DNA of 64,000 nucleotides from NCBI RefSeq assembly GCF_003201595.1, contig NZ_QJJS01000005.1, positions 124,001 through 188,000 on the forward strand. The letters are read 5' to 3'. Source of the DNA: Sphaerotilus hippei (GTDB lineage: Bacteria > Pseudomonadota > Gammaproteobacteria > Burkholderiales > Burkholderiaceae_C). Below the pieces are notes generated by a model. It saw only the letters and a list, made by a program, of their open reading frames with translations. It did not search any database and had not been told where the DNA came from. Each line of letters begins with the position of its first letter. Positions within the stretch are counted from its first letter, which is position 1. Shown here piece by piece: positions 1 to 10,827 of this stretch. The translations under genes and the position numbers were made by a program.

Positions 1-1
1 G

Positions 2-94
2 CACCGCCGCCAGGTGCTGCCACCGGAACGACCGGACTCGACCTTCCTCCAGCCGATCCTCGCGTTCACGCACGCGCCAACGCTGCGCTTCTGA
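2..94 (+). CDS. possible 3' end of an unidentified gene cut by the window edge
   Basis: An open frame runs from the window edge to a TGA at 92-94 and would encode about 30 C-terminal residues ending in PTLRF. The sequence is too short for any family to be recognised. It would point toward rne, which starts 125 bases later. The frame may also be open by chance, since high-GC DNA often is. I see nothing else in the first 170 bases. Confidence 0.25.
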   Translation, partial: HRRQVLPPERPDSTFLQPILAFTHAPTLRF

Positions 95-176
95 GGCCTT
101 CGGGTCCCGTGCGCAGTCCAGGGCGATTCCTTCACGGTTCTGCCGCGCTGTTCTCGTGCATCAACGTCATGTTGCA

Positions 177-195
177 GGCAGGTCATCGACCTGCC
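177..195. repeat. 8-bp inverted repeat in the rne leader
   Basis: GGCAGGTC and GACCTGCC form a perfect 8-bp inverted repeat around a 3-base loop, ending 24 bases before the rne start codon. It is followed by a clear ribosome binding site (AGGAG about 5 bases before ATG). In Escherichia coli the rne leader mediates autoregulation by RNase E itself. Whether this hairpin does the same here is inference. Confidence 0.4.
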
Positions 196-219
196 GGCGA
201 AGCCAGTTGAGGAGAACGC

Positions 220-3200
220 ATGAAACGCATGCTGATCAATGCCACGCAGCCCGAAGAACGGCGCCTGGCGATTGTCGATGGCCAGAAGCTGCTTGACTTC
301 GAGACCGAGATCGAAGGGCGCGAACAGCGCAAGGGCAACATCTACAAGGCGGTCGTCACCCGCGTCGAGCCCTCGCTCGAGGCCTGTTTCGTCGACTACG
401 GCGAAGAGCGCCACGGTTTCCTGCCGTTCAAGGAAATCTCGCGCAGCTATTTCAAGGAAGGTGTCGGGGTCCGCGACGCCAAGATCTCCGACGTCATCCA
501 CAACGGCCAGGAGCTGCTGGTCCAGGTCGAGAAGGAAGAGCGCGGCAACAAGGGCGCGGCGCTGACCACCTTCGTGTCGCTGGCCGGCCGTTACCTGGTG
601 CTGATGCCCAACAACCCGCGTGGTGGTGGCGTCAGCCGCCGCATCGAGGGCGAGGACCGCGAGGAGCTCAAGGAGAACCTCGAGCAGCTCGAGTACCCCA
701 AGGGCATGAGCCTGATCGCCCGCACCGCCGGCATCGGCCGCACTGCGGCCGAGCTGCAGTGGGACCTGAACTACATGCTCAAGCTCTGGAGCGCGATCGA
801 CGACGCGTCCCGGGGTGGCAAGGGGGCGTTCCTGATCTATCAGGAGTCGTCGCTGGTGATCCGCGCGATCCGCGACTACTTCACCGCCGACATCGGCGAG
901 ATCCTGATCGACACCGACGACATCTACGAGCAGGCCAAGCAGTTCATGCTGCACGTGATGCCGGACACGGCGAACCGCGTGAAGCGTTACCGCGATGACG
1001 CGCCGCTGTTCAGCCGCTTCCAGATCGAGCACCAGATCGAGACCGCGTTCTCGCGCACGGTGCACCTGCCCTCGGGCGGCGCGATCGTGATCGACCACAC
1101 CGAAGCGCTGGTGGCCATCGACATCAACTCGGCGCGTGCCACCCGTGGCGGCGACATCGAGGAGACCGCGACCCGCACCAACCTGGAAGCCGCCGACGAG
1201 ATCGCCCGCCAGTGCCGCCTGCGCGACCTGGGCGGCCTGATCGTGGTCGACTTCATCGACATGGAGGAGAGCAAGAACCGCCGCGAGGTCGAGCAGCGCC
1301 TGCGTGACGCGCTGCGCCAGGACCGGGCGCGTGTCCAGTTCAGCTCCATCTCCAAGTTCGGCCTGCTCGAGCTGAGCCGCCAGCGCCTGCGCCCGGCGCT
1401 GAGCGAAGGCAGCCACATCACCTGCCCGCGCTGCAACGGCACCGGCCACATCCGCGACACCGAATCTTCCGCGCTGCAGATCCTGCGCATCATCCAGGAA
1501 GAGTCGATGAAGGAAGGCACGGCCGCCGTGCACGTGCAGGTGCCGGTGGAAGTGACCTCGTTCCTGCTCAACGAGAAGCGCACCGAGATCACCAAGATCG
1601 AGCTCAAGCAGCGCTGCACCGTGCTGCTGGTGCCCAACAAGCACCTTGACACGCCGAACTACAAGCTCGAGCGCCTGCGCCACGACGATCCGCGTCTGGA
1701 GAACCTCTCGGCCAGCTACACGATGATCGAGGAGCCGGAAGACGAGGTCGGCATCACGCGCCGCGAGAAGAACGTCAAGCCGCGCCAGGAGCCGATCATC
1801 AAGGGCGTGCTGCCCGACCAGCCCGCACCGGTCGCGGCGCCCAAGCCCGAGCCGGTGGCCGAGGTGGCCGCGCCGGCCCCGGCTCCGGTGGTGGCACCTG
1901 CCCCCGCTCCCGCGCCGGTGGCGGCACCGGCTGCCGGTGGCGGCCTGTTCGGCTGGATCCGTCGCATCTTCGCGTCGACCCCAGAGGCAGCACCGGTCGT
2001 GGCCGCGGTCGCGCCGAGCGTCGAGGCTCCGGTGGCGGCGCCTGCCGCCCCGGTCCGCGAGGCGGGTGCCCGTGGCGAGCGCCGCGAGGGCCGTGAAGGT
2101 CGTCGTGACGGCCGCCGTGAGGGCGGTCGTGAAGGGGGCCGGGATGGCAATCGCCGCGGTGAGCGTGGCGAGCGTGCTGAACGCGGTGAGCGCACGACCG
2201 AGGGCCGCGCGCCCGAGGCCCGTGCCGAAGGCCAGCCGGCCCGCGAGGGCGGCGAGTCCCGCCGCCAGGGTCGTGATCGTGGTGAGCGCGGCGAGCGCAA
2301 CGAGCGGGGTGAGCGCGCCCAGGGCGAGAACCGCCGCGAGCGCGCGCTGGACGCCGCCGTGGCCGAATCCGCCGCCCCGGTCCGTGCTCCGCGTGAACGC
2401 CGCGTCAGCGCACCGGAGGCCGTCGAGGCCGCTGCGGTGTCTGGCGAGGTGAACGCCGCTTTCGTCGACAGCCAGTCGCCGGTCGACGGGGATGCGGCCC
2501 AGGCCGAACGTGACGGCCGCCGTCGCCGCCGTGGTGGCCGTGGCCGCCGCGACCGCGACGAGCTGCGTGCCGACGGTTCGCCGGCCGACGGCGTGTCGAC
2601 CGAGGACCAAGGTGCGTCCGAGCCGGAGTCGTCCGAGCGGATGGCCCCGGTGGTCGAGGCCGCTGACGCGACCCCGGTCGAGGCGGGCGAGCCCGTCGAG
2701 GGCGAGGCCCAGGACGGCGCCCGTCGTCGTCGCCGTGGCCGTGGCCGCGGTGCCCGCGACACGGTCGAAGGCACGATCGAGTCGACCGAAGGCGCTGACG
2801 TGGCCGCGGTGCCGGTCGAGGCCGCCGTCGCCGAGGGAGTGACCGAGGTGGTCGCCGAGCTGGCTGCACCCGAGGTCGTCGAGCTGGCCCCGGTGGTGCG
2901 GGTCGAGGCTGCCGTCGCCGAGTCGTCGGCTGAAGCTGTCGTCGCCCCCGTGGCCGTCGAGGTCGTGGTGGAGACGCCGGTGGTGGAGACGCCGGTGGTG
3001 GCCGAGCCGGAAGCGGCACCCGCTGTCGCTGCCGTGGCGGTGACCGTGGCCGAACCGGTCGTGGCGGTCGTGGACGTGCCTGCAGCCGCTCCGGCGCCGA
3101 CGGCGGCTGCGGCGACCTCGTTCGAGCTGCCGCTGTCGCAGCTGAACGCGCTGGCCGGTGAGGTCGGGCTGGAATGGGTGCACAGCGACGCCGACAAGGT

Positions 3201-3363
3201 GCGCGCGGTGCAGGCGGCGATCGCCGCCGAGCCCAAGCCGGTGCACGTGCCGCGTGAGCCGCGTCCGGTGGTGCTGATCGACGAAGGTCCGCTGGTGCTG
3301 GTCGAGACCCGCCGGGATCTGGCGGCCGTCACGCTGCCGTTCGAGCAGTCGACCCCCGCCTGA
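220..3363 (+). CDS. rne: ribonuclease E
   Basis: Essential endoribonuclease for mRNA decay and for rRNA and tRNA processing, acting at the inner membrane as the scaffold of the degradosome. The N-terminal half is canonical: an S1 RNA-binding domain at about residues 38-120, and catalytic aspartates in VAIDIN (D301) and VVDFID (D344), matching the D303/D346 pair of E. coli. The zinc-link CPRC is at C402/C405. Residues from about 530 onward are low-complexity: Ala/Pro/Val-rich stretches alternate with Arg/Gly/Glu-rich repeats of the [11 protein letters not shown] type. A short amphipathic stretch [10 protein letters not shown] sits at about 573-582, and a compact conserved-looking C-terminal segment (about 985-1047) closes the protein. 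The start is supported by AGGAG just upstream. Its terminator follows, so it is probably monocistronic. Confidence 0.97.
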   Translation: MKRMLINATQPEERRLAIVDGQKLLDFETEIEGREQRKGNIYKAVVTRVEPSLEACFVDYGEERHGFLPFKEISRSYFKEGVGVRDAKISDVIHNGQELLVQVEKEERGNKGAALTTFVSLAGRYLVLMPNNPRGGGVSRRIEGEDREELKENLEQLEYPKGMSLIARTAGIGRTAAELQWDLNYMLKLWSAIDDASRGGKGAFLIYQESSLVIRAIRDYFTADIGEILIDTDDIYEQAKQFMLHVMPDTANRVKRYRDDAPLFSRFQIEHQIETAFSRTVHLPSGGAIVIDHTEALVAIDINSARATRGGDIEETATRTNLEAADEIARQCRLRDLGGLIVVDFIDMEESKNRREVEQRLRDALRQDRARVQFSSISKFGLLELSRQRLRPALSEGSHITCPRCNGTGHIRDTESSALQILRIIQEESMKEGTAAVHVQVPVEVTSFLLNEKRTEITKIELKQRCTVLLVPNKHLDTPNYKLERLRHDDPRLENLSASYTMIEEPEDEVGITRREKNVKPRQEPIIKGVLPDQPAPVAAPKPEPVAEVAAPAPAPVVAPAPAPAPVAAPAAGGGLFGWIRRIFASTPEAAPVVAAVAPSVEAPVAAPAAPVREAGARGERREGREGRRDGRREGGREGGRDGNRRGERGERAERGERTTEGRAPEARAEGQPAREGGESRRQGRDRGERGERNERGERAQGENRRERALDAAVAESAAPVRAPRERRVSAPEAVEAAAVSGEVNAAFVDSQSPVDGDAAQAERDGRRRRRGGRGRRDRDELRADGSPADGVSTEDQGASEPESSERMAPVVEAADATPVEAGEPVEGEAQDGARRRRRGRGRGARDTVEGTIESTEGADVAAVPVEAAVAEGVTEVVAELAAPEVVELAPVVRVEAAVAESSAEAVVAPVAVEVVVETPVVETPVVAEPEAAPAVAAVAVTVAEPVVAVVDVPAAAPAPTAAAATSFELPLSQLNALAGEVGLEWVHSDADKVRAVQAAIAAEPKPVHVPREPRPVVLIDEGPLVLVETRRDLAAVTLPFEQSTPA

Positions 3364-3426
3364 CCGGTCGCGGTTCGCACCGCGACCCCCGATGCCACGG
3401 GCCGATGCGTCGGCTGGCATCATGAG

Positions 3427-3461
3427 CGCCGCCCCGGTCCTGGACCGGGCGGCGTTTTTTC
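3427..3461 (+). terminator. rho-independent terminator of rne
   Basis: A GC-rich stem (CGCCGCCC...GGGCGGCG, extended by GGTCC/GGACC around a short loop) is followed directly by six T at 3455-3460. It lies 64 bases after the rne stop and 14 bases before the pabB-pabC start, so it should separate the two transcripts. Confidence 0.9.
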
Positions 3462-3474
3462 TTGGGCGTTCGAC

Positions 3475-5397
3475 ATGGATGAAGCTGTTTTTGCGTTGCT
3501 GGACGATGGGTTGTCCGCTCCGGACGAGGTGTGCAGCCGGCTGTGCACCGGCTGGCTGGGCGACTTGATCTGCAGCGACCCCGACGATCTGCCGGCCCTG
3601 TGGCAGCAGGCGCAGGGGGCGCTGGCCGCCGGCGAGCACCTGGTGCTGCTGGCCGACTACGAATGGGGCGTGCGGCTGCAGGGGGTGCCGGTGCCCGATC
3701 ACCTGGCGGCGCCGATGCCGTGGCCGGGCTGCACGTCCGACACCGGCGGGGCGCTGCGGCTGATGCGTTTCCGGCACCTGCAGCGCCTGCGGCCGGCCGA
3801 GGTGCGGGCCTGGCTGCAGGCGCGTGACGGCGGGCAGGCGACGCCGGGGCCGGCCGGGGTGATCGCCCTGTCGCCGGTGGCGGCCGGTGCCGGTGCCGAG
3901 GCCGAGTTCGAGGCCGCGATCGAGCGCATCCACGAGTGGATCCGCGCGGGCGACACCTACCAGATCAACCACACCCACCGCCTGACCGGCCAGGCGATCG
4001 GCTCGCCGGTGGCGCTCTACCGGCGCCTGCGCGAGCGCCAGCCGGTGCCTTATGGCGCGCTGATCGTGCTGCCCGGGGATCGCTGGGTGCTGTCGTGCTC
4101 GCCCGAGCTGTTCGTGCGCCACGGCGCCGGACGCCTGACGGCCCGGCCGATGAAGGGCACGATCGCCCGCCGGCCCGATGATGCAGCCGCCGATGCCGCC
4201 GCGGCCGTCTGGCTGGCCGCCGACGTGAAGAACCGGGCCGAGAACCTGATGATCGTCGATCTGCTGCGCAACGACCTGGGCCGCATCGCGCGCACCGGTT
4301 CGGTCCGGGTGCCGCGGCTGTTCGAGGTCGAGCCCTACCGCACCGTGCACCAGATGACCTCGACCGTGCAGGCCGAGCCCGCGCCCGAGGTCGACCTGCC
4401 GGCGCTGTTGCGGGCGCTGTTTCCCTGCGGCTCGATCACCGGGGCGCCCAAGCACCACACGATGGCGCTGATCGGTCGCCTCGAGACCAGTCCGCGCGGG
4501 CTCTACACCGGCGCGATCGGCTGGATCGAGGCGCCGGCCGAGGGCAGCGGCGGCCGGCTGGGCGACCTGTGCCTGTCGGTGGCGATCCGCACGCTGCTGC
4601 TCGAGCCGCCGATGCCTGGGCAGCCCTCGCTGCGCGCGATGAGCGTGGGCGTGGGCGCGGGCATCGTGCTCGATTCGGTCGCGGCCGACGAGGCGCAGGA
4701 ATGCCGCGTCAAGACCCGCTTCGTGACCGACCTCGACCCCGGTTTCACGCTGTTCGAGACGATGCGCATCGAGGCCGGCGAGGTCCGGCGCCTGGCCGAC
4801 CACCTGGCCCGCCTGTCGGCCAGTGCGCAGGCGCTGGGCTGGACGCCTCCCGACGTCGGCCCGCTGGCCGACCGGTTGCGGGCGCAGGCCGTGGCGCTGC
4901 AGGCCGAGGCCCCTGGTGTCGTGCACCGGCTGCGGCTGGACCTGTGCCATGACGGCTCGACGCACCTGCGCTGCGGCGTGCTGGCGGCCTTGCCCGACGG
5001 GCCGGTCGGTCTGGGCTGGGCGCACGGGCGGGCCTTGCCGGATGGGGAGCGGGCGCTGCTGCGCCACAAGACCTCGCTGCGCACGGCCTACGATGCAGCC
5101 ATCCAGGCCGCCGAGGCCGGGGGCCTGTTCGACCTGCTCTTCGTCAACGAGCGGGGCGAGCTCACCGAAGGCGGGCGGTCCACGCTGCTGGTGCGGCTGG
5201 AGGGCCGCTGGTTCACGCCGCCGCTGCAGTCCGGCGTGCTCGCCGGGGTCACGCGCGCGGCGCTGATGGCCGATCCGCAGTGGCGTGTGGCCGAGCGGGT
5301 GCTGCATCGGTCCGACCTGGCCCGCGCCGAGGCGCTGGCCGTCTGCAATGCGCTGCGCGGCGTGCTGCCGGCGCGGCTGGTGCCGCCCGGCGGCTGA
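3475..5397 (+). CDS. pabB: fused aminodeoxychorismate synthase component I / aminodeoxychorismate lyase
   Basis: Folate pathway enzyme making 4-aminobenzoate. The N-terminal about 420 residues are a chorismate-binding PabB domain, with motifs AGDTYQINHTH, RPMKGTIARR, KNRAENLMIVDLLRNDLG and the FPCGSITGAPK signature near residue 316. The remaining about 215 residues are a class IV PLP-dependent aminotransferase fold (PabC-like lyase), with FTLFETMR at its start, a likely PLP lysine in RHKTSLR and the NERGELTEGGRSTLLV strand. The 640-residue length fits known PabB-PabC fusions. The partner glutaminase PabA is not in the window. The stop codon at 5395-5397 directly abuts the nagZ stop on the other strand, so the two genes converge with no spacer. 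Confidence 0.93.
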   Translation: MDEAVFALLDDGLSAPDEVCSRLCTGWLGDLICSDPDDLPALWQQAQGALAAGEHLVLLADYEWGVRLQGVPVPDHLAAPMPWPGCTSDTGGALRLMRFRHLQRLRPAEVRAWLQARDGGQATPGPAGVIALSPVAAGAGAEAEFEAAIERIHEWIRAGDTYQINHTHRLTGQAIGSPVALYRRLRERQPVPYGALIVLPGDRWVLSCSPELFVRHGAGRLTARPMKGTIARRPDDAAADAAAAVWLAADVKNRAENLMIVDLLRNDLGRIARTGSVRVPRLFEVEPYRTVHQMTSTVQAEPAPEVDLPALLRALFPCGSITGAPKHHTMALIGRLETSPRGLYTGAIGWIEAPAEGSGGRLGDLCLSVAIRTLLLEPPMPGQPSLRAMSVGVGAGIVLDSVAADEAQECRVKTRFVTDLDPGFTLFETMRIEAGEVRRLADHLARLSASAQALGWTPPDVGPLADRLRAQAVALQAEAPGVVHRLRLDLCHDGSTHLRCGVLAALPDGPVGLGWAHGRALPDGERALLRHKTSLRTAYDAAIQAAEAGGLFDLLFVNERGELTEGGRSTLLVRLEGRWFTPPLQSGVLAGVTRAALMADPQWRVAERVLHRSDLARAEALAVCNALRGVLPARLVPPGG

Positions 5398-6561
5398 TCA
5401 GCCCAGCGTGCTGATGCGCCGCAGCGCCTGCAGGTAGGGCGCGTGGTGCATCAGCTCGTCCCAGGGCAGCGGCGGGGTCTGCGGCAGCAGCGCGAGGCGG
5501 CGCTGCTCGCTGTCCGGGTCGGTCTGCCAGCGACCCTGGGCGAGACCGGCTTCCAGGCTGTCGAGCAGCTCGTCGACCGCACGGCCGCCGTCGAGCGACT
5601 GGTTGCACAGCAGCACCAGATCGCAGCCGGCCTGCAGCGCCAGCGTGGCGGCCTCGGCGTAGCTCAGCACCGCGCCGTCCTGCACGTCGGCCACGCGGCG
5701 GGCGCCTTCCATGCTCAGGTCGTCGCTGAAGACCGCGCCGGTGAAACCCAGGCGCTCGCGCAGCACGTCACGCAGCCAGCGCGGCGAATAACCTGCCGGG
5801 CGGGCGTCGACCTTCGGGTAGATCACGTGGGCGGGCATCACGCCGGCCAGGCTGGTGGACAGCCATTCGTAGGGCCGTGCGTCGTCGGCCAGGATCGCGC
5901 TCAGCGAGCGGCTGTCCTTCGGCACGGCGACATGGCTGTCGGCGGCGGCCCAGCCGTGGCCGGGGAAGTGCTTGCCGCAGTGGCCCATGCCGGCCTGCAG
6001 CAGGCCGGTCATCAGGCAGCGGGCCAGCGTCGTCACCACCCGGGCATCGCGGTGGAAGGCCCGGTTGCCGATGACGGCGCTGCGGCCGTGGTCCAGGTCC
6101 AGCACCGGAGTGAAGCTCAGGTCGACGCCGCAGGCGCGCAGCTCGGCGGCCAGGATGTAGCCGGCGGCCGTGGCCATGTCGCAGGCCAGCATCGCGCCAT
6201 GTCCCTCGGCGCGGGGCTTGCCCCCTTCGCTGTCGTCCATCCAGCGCTCGCCGAGCGTGGCCATCGCGGGCAGGTGGGTGAAGCCGTCGGTGCGGAAACG
6301 CTGCACGCGCCCACCTTCGTGGTCGACGCTGACCAGCACGTCGGGGCGGATCGACTTGATCTCGGCCACCAGTTCGGTGAGCTGGTGGCGGTCCTGCCAG
6401 TTGCGGGCGAACAGGATCAGGCCGCCGGTCAACGGATGCTGCAGGCGCCGGCGGTCGTCGTCGTCCAGCGCCAGGCCGGCGATGTCGAGCACCACCGGGG
6501 CGTGGGCGTGGTGCACGGGGGCCGGGCGGGCGGCGGTTCGGCGGGGGGTCTTGGTGGGCAT
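5398..6561 (-). CDS. nagZ: beta-N-acetylhexosaminidase (glycoside hydrolase family 3)
   Basis: Cytoplasmic enzyme of peptidoglycan recycling that removes N-acetylglucosamine from anhydro-muropeptides. The family 3 signature KHFPGHG is near residue 197, with the histidine-containing loop that follows it (GWAAADSHVA). The nucleophile motif FSDDLSMEG is near residue 277. At 387 residues it is longer than the usual about 340, with extra residues at the N-terminus (a basic, Pro/Arg-rich start) and at the C-terminus. It is the last gene of the long minus-strand cluster and follows acpS after one base. Confidence 0.95.
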   Translation of the reverse strand: MPTKTPRRTAARPAPVHHAHAPVVLDIAGLALDDDDRRRLQHPLTGGLILFARNWQDRHQLTELVAEIKSIRPDVLVSVDHEGGRVQRFRTDGFTHLPAMATLGERWMDDSEGGKPRAEGHGAMLACDMATAAGYILAAELRACGVDLSFTPVLDLDHGRSAVIGNRAFHRDARVVTTLARCLMTGLLQAGMGHCGKHFPGHGWAAADSHVAVPKDSRSLSAILADDARPYEWLSTSLAGVMPAHVIYPKVDARPAGYSPRWLRDVLRERLGFTGAVFSDDLSMEGARRVADVQDGAVLSYAEAATLALQAGCDLVLLCNQSLDGGRAVDELLDSLEAGLAQGRWQTDPDSEQRRLALLPQTPPLPWDELMHHAPYLQALRRISTLG

Positions 6562-6562
6562 G

Positions 6563-6954
6563 TCAGGCTCGGGTTTCGACCACCACGAAGCTGGTGGCGT
6601 AGTCGGTTTCGTCGGTGATGCTGACGTGGGCGCTCAGCCCGCGTGCGGTGAACCAGGCCGCCAGGTCGCCATGCAGGCGGATCTGCGGCTGGCCGCCCGG
6701 TGCGTTCAGCGTCTCGCAGTCGCGCCAGGTCATCGGGTGGTGCAGGCCCAGGCCGATGGCCTTGGAGAAGGCTTCCTTGGCCGAGAAGCGGGTGGCGAGG
6801 TAGGCGATGCCGCGGGCCTCGACCCGGGCGCGCCGGTGGTGGAAGACCTGCAGCTCGTTCGGCCCCAGCACCCGTTCGGCAAAACGGTCGCCGCGCCGCG
6901 CCAGCACGGCCGCGATGCGCCGGATGTCGCAGAGGTCGGTGCCGACGCCGTAGA

Positions 6955-6958
<4 letters not shown>
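6563..6958 (-). CDS. acpS: holo-[acyl-carrier-protein] synthase
   Basis: Transfers 4'-phosphopantetheine from CoA to the serine of apo-AcpP, activating it for fatty-acid synthesis. The metal-binding motif [10 protein letters not shown] is at residues 5-14, and the second conserved motif [14 protein letters not shown] is at about 56-69. Both are diagnostic of the AcpS family, and 131 residues is a normal length. The ATG overlaps the pdxJ stop by four bases, implying translational coupling. It shares this cluster with acpP, its substrate gene, about 13 kb upstream. Confidence 0.95.
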
Positions 6959-7749
<791 letters not shown>

Positions 7750-7766
7750 GGCGGCGGCGACACGGT

Positions 7767-8540
7767 TCACGGTTCGATGAGTTTCTGGACTTCGACCATC
7801 AGCGCGCGGGTGCGCAGCGCCGAGGTGCCGAGATGATAGTGAAGCATCTGGCGCAGCTGGTTGCGCAGCTCGACCGGTGCGCCCAGGCAGGCGCTGCGCA
7901 GACCGGCCAGGTCCCGGGCGTCCAGCGCCACCTGCAGGGCGGTCAGCACGGCGCCGGGCAGGCCGGTCTCGCCGTCGCGCAGCGGCTGCACGCCGGTCTC
8001 GGGGTGCAGCAGGTGGCGGGCGCCGGTGTCCACCGGACGCTGCGTGGCGGTGACCACGTGCAGCTCGGGCAGCACGCCGGTGTCGGCCAGCAGGTGCAGC
8101 TCGAAGGCCCGCAGCGCGGCGGCCGTCCCGGCGTCGTCGCCCGAGGCGAGCACCGGCAGCGTGGCGGCATAGGTGTCGAACAGCGTGGCGTGCGGATCCT
8201 GGCGCGCCAGGCCACGCAGCAGCAACTCGTTGAGATGGAAGCCCGCCAGCAGCCCGGCGCCTCCGGGCATCGCGCCGCCCCCGCCCCATTCGGCGCTGCG
8301 CAGCAGCTGCACCTCGGTGCCTTCCTCCTGGCGCTTGCTGCCCAGCTGCACCAGCAGGCGCTGGAAAGGCAGCAGCACGCAGCGCAGCTGGGAGTAGGGC
8401 CGCTTGGCCCCCTTGGCCACGACGACGATGCGCCCGAGTTCCCGGGTGAAGAGGTCCAGGATCAGGCTGGACTCGCTCCAGTCGTGGTGATGCAGCACAT
8501 AGGCGGCCAGCGGCGCCGCCGCATTGCGACGCGTGGCCAT
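7767..8540 (-). CDS. recO: DNA repair protein RecO
   Basis: Recombination mediator that works with RecR and RecF to load RecA onto SSB-coated DNA. The N-terminal OB-fold contains [21 protein letters not shown]-like sequence followed by [15 protein letters not shown], typical of RecO. The helical C-terminal region has [19 protein letters not shown], and the gene ends with a helix about where other RecO proteins do. The 257 residues are normal. It sits between era and pdxJ, the usual order in Burkholderiales. Only nine bases separate it from the era stop. Confidence 0.93.
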   Translation of the reverse strand: MATRRNAAAPLAAYVLHHHDWSESSLILDLFTRELGRIVVVAKGAKRPYSQLRCVLLPFQRLLVQLGSKRQEEGTEVQLLRSAEWGGGGAMPGGAGLLAGFHLNELLLRGLARQDPHATLFDTYAATLPVLASGDDAGTAAALRAFELHLLADTGVLPELHVVTATQRPVDTGARHLLHPETGVQPLRDGETGLPGAVLTALQVALDARDLAGLRSACLGAPVELRNQLRQMLHYHLGTSALRTRALMVEVQKLIEP

Positions 8541-8549
8541 GCCCGGGGC

Positions 8550-9710
8550 TTATTCGTAGCCGTAGCTCTTGAGGCGCTGCTCGTCGTCGGCCCAGCCCGA
8601 ACGGACCTTGACCCACAGTTCCAGGAACACCTTGCCGCCGGTCAGGCGCTCGAGCTCGGTGCGTGCTTCCATGCCGATGCGCTTGAGGCGTTCGCCCCCT
8701 TCGCCGATCACGATGCCCTTGTGGGAGTCGCGCTCGACGATGACGGTCGCTGCGATGCGGCGCAGCCGGCCTTCATCCTCGAACTTGTCGATCTGCACGG
8801 TCGAGGTGTAGGGCAGCTCGTCGCCGGTCAGGCGGAACAGCTTCTCGCGGATCAGCTCGGCGGCGAGGAACTTCTCGCTGCGGTCGGTCAGCGCTTCCGA
8901 GTCGTAGAACCAGCCCTGCTCGGGCAGGTAGGGGCGCAGGATGCCCAGCAGGCGCCGGGCATCGTCTTCCTTCTTGGCCGTCAGCGGCACGAACTCGGCG
9001 AACGGATGGCGGTCCTGCATCTGCTTGAGCCAGGGCATCAGGTCGGCGCGGCGCTGGATCAGGTCGAGCTTGTTGGCCACCAGCACCGTCGGCTTGCCCG
9101 GGGGCACCAGCGACAGCACCTTGGCATCGTCGAGCCCGAAGCGGCCGGCCTCGACCACGAACAGCACCACGTCCACGTCGCTGAGCACGCCCTGGACGGT
9201 CTTGTTCAGGTTGCGGTTCAGCGCCGCCGTGCCCTTGACCGTGTGGCGGGTCTGGAAGCCTGGCGTGTCGACGAAGACGTACTGCGTGTCGTCCTGCGTG
9301 CTGATGCCGGTGATGCGGTGGCGGGTGGTCTGCGCCTTGCGCGAGGTGATGCTGACCTTCTGACCGACCAGCGTGTTGAGCAGCGTCGACTTGCCCACGT
9401 TGGGGCGTCCGACGATGGCGATCAGGCCGCAGCGCGGGTCGCTGATGACCCGCACCTCGGCCGGTGCGGCCGTCGGCAGCTGGCCCACGGGGGTCTCGTC
9501 GTCATCGACCGGATCCGGCCCGGCCTCGATGCCGGGGGCGTCAGCCTCGTGCGTTTCAGGCTCGACCGGCGCGACCGAGGTCGGGGCGGCGGCCCCGCCG
9601 GTGCCGGAGGCGAAGAACGCGTCCAGCAGCGCCTGGGTCGAATCGTTGCCGCCGGCGGCGGGCGAGGGGGTGCCGGTCGATGCCGGCGTGCGTGTCTTGG
9701 ATCGTGTCAT
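8550..9710 (-). CDS. era: GTPase Era with long N-terminal extension
   Basis: Ribosome-assembly GTPase that binds the 3' end of 16S rRNA through a KH domain. G1 GRPNVGKST (from about residue 101), G2/G3 with DTPGFQ, G4 NKLDL and the KH signature [15 protein letters not shown] are all present. I start at the ATG that overlaps the rnc stop (TGATG), giving 386 residues. Normal Era is about 300 residues with the P-loop near residue 15. The extra about 85 N-terminal residues are Pro/Ala/Thr/Asp/Glu-rich and look disordered, apart from a short helix-like [12 protein letters not shown]. No internal start has a better context that I can see, but one nearer the GTPase domain is not excluded. Confidence 0.95.
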   Translation of the reverse strand: MTRSKTRTPASTGTPSPAAGGNDSTQALLDAFFASGTGGAAAPTSVAPVEPETHEADAPGIEAGPDPVDDDETPVGQLPTAAPAEVRVISDPRCGLIAIVGRPNVGKSTLLNTLVGQKVSITSRKAQTTRHRITGISTQDDTQYVFVDTPGFQTRHTVKGTAALNRNLNKTVQGVLSDVDVVLFVVEAGRFGLDDAKVLSLVPPGKPTVLVANKLDLIQRRADLMPWLKQMQDRHPFAEFVPLTAKKEDDARRLLGILRPYLPEQGWFYDSEALTDRSEKFLAAELIREKLFRLTGDELPYTSTVQIDKFEDEGRLRRIAATVIVERDSHKGIVIGEGGERLKRIGMEARTELERLTGGKVFLELWVKVRSGWADDEQRLKSYGYE

Positions 9711-10393
9711 CAGTCGTGGCTTGCGTGCAGACGTTCCAGCACCAGTCGGGCGGCTTCCTGCTCCGCCGCCCGGCGGGAGCGGCCTTCGCCGCGGCCTTCG
9801 ACACCAAAACCGGCCACCGAGCACACGACGACGAAGGTCTGGTCGTGGGCGCGGCCGCGCGTGGCTTCGATGCGGTATTCGGGAACGGTCTGGCGACGGG
9901 CCTGGAGCCATTCCTGCAATTGGGTCTTCGCGTCCTTGGCCCAGGCCTGGGTCACCGTCTCGACCACCAGCGGCTCGAACAGGCGCTGCACCAGCGCCTG
10001 CGCGGCGCCGTAGCCGGCATCGCGGTAGACCGCGCCGATGATGGCCTCCATCGCGTCGGCGAGGATGGACGGGCGCTGCGCGCCGCCGCCCCGCGCCTCG
10101 CCCTCGGACAGGCTCAGCACCGTGGGCAGCTGCAGCGACAGCGCGATGCGGTGCAGCATGTCCTGGCGCACCAGGTGGGCGCGCACGCGTGTCAGGTCGC
10201 CTTCGGGTGAATCGTCGAACTGGGTGAACAGCAGGTCGGACACGGCCAGGTTCAGCACGGCGTCGCCCAGGAATTCAAGGCGTTCGTTGTGGTCCGAACC
10301 GAAGCTGCGGTGGGTCAGGGCACGTTCGAGCAGGTCGTGCTGCCGGAACACATGACCGATGCGTTGCTGGAGGGCTTCGAGGTTGGGGTTCAA
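9710..10393 (-). CDS. rnc: ribonuclease III
   Basis: Double-strand-specific endoribonuclease for rRNA and mRNA processing. The signature [15 protein letters not shown] is near residues 38-52, the second acidic motif [15 protein letters not shown] at about 108-122, and a C-terminal double-stranded-RNA-binding domain ([17 protein letters not shown], then [18 protein letters not shown]) fills residues about 150-225. The 227-residue length is standard. It overlaps era by one base and follows the DUF4845 gene after 14 bases. Confidence 0.97.
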   Translation of the reverse strand: MNPNLEALQQRIGHVFRQHDLLERALTHRSFGSDHNERLEFLGDAVLNLAVSDLLFTQFDDSPEGDLTRVRAHLVRQDMLHRIALSLQLPTVLSLSEGEARGGGAQRPSILADAMEAIIGAVYRDAGYGAAQALVQRLFEPLVVETVTQAWAKDAKTQLQEWLQARRQTVPEYRIEATRGRAHDQTFVVVCSVAGFGVEGRGEGRSRRAAEQEAARLVLERLHASHD

Positions 10394-10407
10394 GGTGTGT
10401 CGGGGGC

Positions 10408-10800
10408 TCAGTGGGAGCGGCCCTGGTATTTGATCAACAGGTGGACCGGCCCGAACAGCTCGATCTCTTTCGAGTAGGCGAAGCTCACCACGATGCGGTC
10501 GTTTTCCTTGGTGATGTCCAGGTCCCGGCCGGTCAGCGAGGTGATGCCGTACTCGATCTGGCGGTAGCGGTCGAAGGCGATGCGGATCTCGGGCACCGTG
10601 CCGCCGCCCTCACGCGCCACCTTGTCGACCGTGCGGGCGATCGTGTAGTACTCGTTGACCGTCGGCACCACGCGCAGCGCCACGATGGCGACGAAGGTGA
10701 TGAGCGTGGCCCAGAAGATCAGCCCGATCAGCGTGATGCCGCGCTGCTGGCGGGGCCATGCGCGCGTGGCGGGTCGAAGCTCGTTGGTGCTCATCGTCAT
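10408..10800 (-). CDS. DUF4845 family small membrane protein
   Basis: Conserved small protein of unknown function found between lepB and rnc in many beta- and gammaproteobacteria. One membrane segment (about residues 22-45) begins RGITLIGLIFWATLITF, followed by a soluble domain of about 85 residues with VVPTVNEYYTI and a beta-rich end. The N-terminus resembles a type IV prepilin (charged, then Gly, then a hydrophobic helix), but the glutamate normally at position +5 is replaced by Gly. It is therefore not a standard pilin. Position in the operon suggests membrane or export-linked work; no activity can be assigned. Confidence 0.85.
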   Translation of the reverse strand: MTMSTNELRPATRAWPRQQRGITLIGLIFWATLITFVAIVALRVVPTVNEYYTIARTVDKVAREGGGTVPEIRIAFDRYRQIEYGITSLTGRDLDITKENDRIVVSFAYSKEIELFGPVHLLIKYQGRSH

Positions 10801-10827
10801 CCTCCGGATTCTGGGGGCTCGGGTCCT

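Noticed and set aside
1716-3398. 560-codon minus-strand open frame opposite the rne tail
   Set aside because: The Ser/Ala/Arg/Thr-rich product mirrors the Ala/Arg/Gly-rich RNase E tail and is not a gene.
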